From: Planctomycetota bacterium
Lineage (GTDB): Bacteria > Planctomycetota > Planctomycetia > Pirellulales > Pirellulaceae
Assembly (NCBI GenBank): GCA_026692885.1
Contig: JAPLNJ010000056.1
Location: 1 to 5,781, forward strand
Direction: 5' to 3'
Length of the DNA: 5,781 nucleotides
Under the pieces are notes generated by a model. That model worked only from the letters and a program-made list of their open reading frames with translations. It did no database searches and was not told the origin of the DNA. Positions 5,500 through 5,781 of this stretch are shown piece by piece. Within the stretch, counting starts at the first letter, position 1. The number at the start of each line of letters is the position of its first letter. Position numbers and translations under genes: made by a program.

Positions 5500-5621
5500 A
5501 AGGTCAGGCCGGCGCCCCTCTGGCTTGCGGCCGAGTGTCAGTGTGGCCGCGTTGCCCCGTTCACGATACAACATCGTCCCTGGATTGTCGATGTTTCCCA
5601 AGTGGCCCCGACGAAGTCCAA
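5500..5621. other. Intergenic spacer, no gene seen
   Basis: No credible coding frame on either strand. The one structure seen is AACATCG (5570-5576) complementary to CGATGTT (5589-5595) across a 12-nt loop. The upstream neighbour of the toroid gene must lie beyond 5781. Confidence 0.5.
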
Positions 5622-5738
5622 GTAGGGTGCATCAAGCGCTGCGCCGATGCACCGTGTCCGTGGCCGTGGCCGCCGACGGCGATCGGCAGCCGCGTCAGAT
5701 GCTCGTGGTGCATCGGCGCGGCGCTTGATGCACCCTAC
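5622..5738. repeat. Long REP-like palindrome, GTAGGGTGCATC family
   Basis: Two 32-nt arms (5622-5653 and 5707-5738) are complementary at 31 positions, and the odd one is a G-U pair in RNA. They enclose a 53-nt GC-rich loop. The left arm starts GTAGGGTGCATCAAGCGC and the right arm ends GCGCTTGATGCACCCTAC. It shares the outer GTAGGGTG/CACCCTAC with the palindrome at 358-415 but not the inner part. The loop holds CCGTGGCCGTGGCCG-type repeats and no gene. Confidence 0.85.
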
Positions 5739-5781
5739 GGCTGTCGCCACTCCGCTCGGGGTTGTCTTCCCGACGGGAGTC

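Noticed and set aside
5457..5728. Small plus-strand protein reading HPWPLSSEYRGEG
   Set aside because: It is the translation of a dispersed hairpin repeat, a known source of false gene calls.

Overview
The window looks like a piece of a planctomycete chromosome. The lineage is inferred from three things: high GC with GC-rich third codon positions, a secreted alpha/alpha-toroid protein of a type abundant in planctomycetes, and many short palindromic intergenic repeats. No ribosomal or other marker gene is present to confirm it.

There are two real genes, pointing toward each other. The first (476-3490, + strand) encodes a 1004-residue protein with the order DUF4062, NACHT STAND NTPase, helical region, SUMF1/FGE-like (C-type-lectin fold) domain. 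This is the build of a bacterial NLR-like immune or self/non-self sensor: N-terminal effector or signalling module, ATP-driven switch, C-terminal recognition domain. Its last ~35 residues (about 3371-3475) resemble the variable region of diversity-generating retroelement (DGR) targets. A fixed W / C-R-S-A / R / P / R / L-G-F-R frame is interrupted by 14 positions that have left the usual Asn-rich sequence. No template repeat or reverse transcriptase lies in the window. The second gene (4151-5314, - strand) encodes a secreted 387-residue prenyltransferase/squalene-cyclase-like toroid protein of unknown function. Nothing suggests the two genes work together.

The rest is dense in structured repeats. 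The NACHT gene is bracketed by two inverted copies of one element (1-138 and 3741-3917, 131 of 138 aligned bases identical). The right copy is itself part of a MITE-like 201-bp unit with 31-bp terminal inverted repeats (3752-3952) and holds a perfect 53-nt palindrome (3826-3878). Four different palindromes (358-415, 3675-3721, 4131-4154, 5622-5738) all carry a GTAG foot or its complement CTAC, as REP elements mobilised by REP-associated tyrosine transposases do. One of them supplies the stop codon of the toroid gene.

Layout: 1-138 left inverted arm; 139-475 leader with a REP palindrome and Shine-Dalgarno; 476-3490 DUF4062-NACHT-SUMF1 gene; 3491-3740 hairpin and nested REP; 3741-3952 right arm/MITE-like element; 3953-4130 featureless; 4131-4154 REP; 4151-5314 toroid gene; 5315-5781 its leader and three further palindromic regions.
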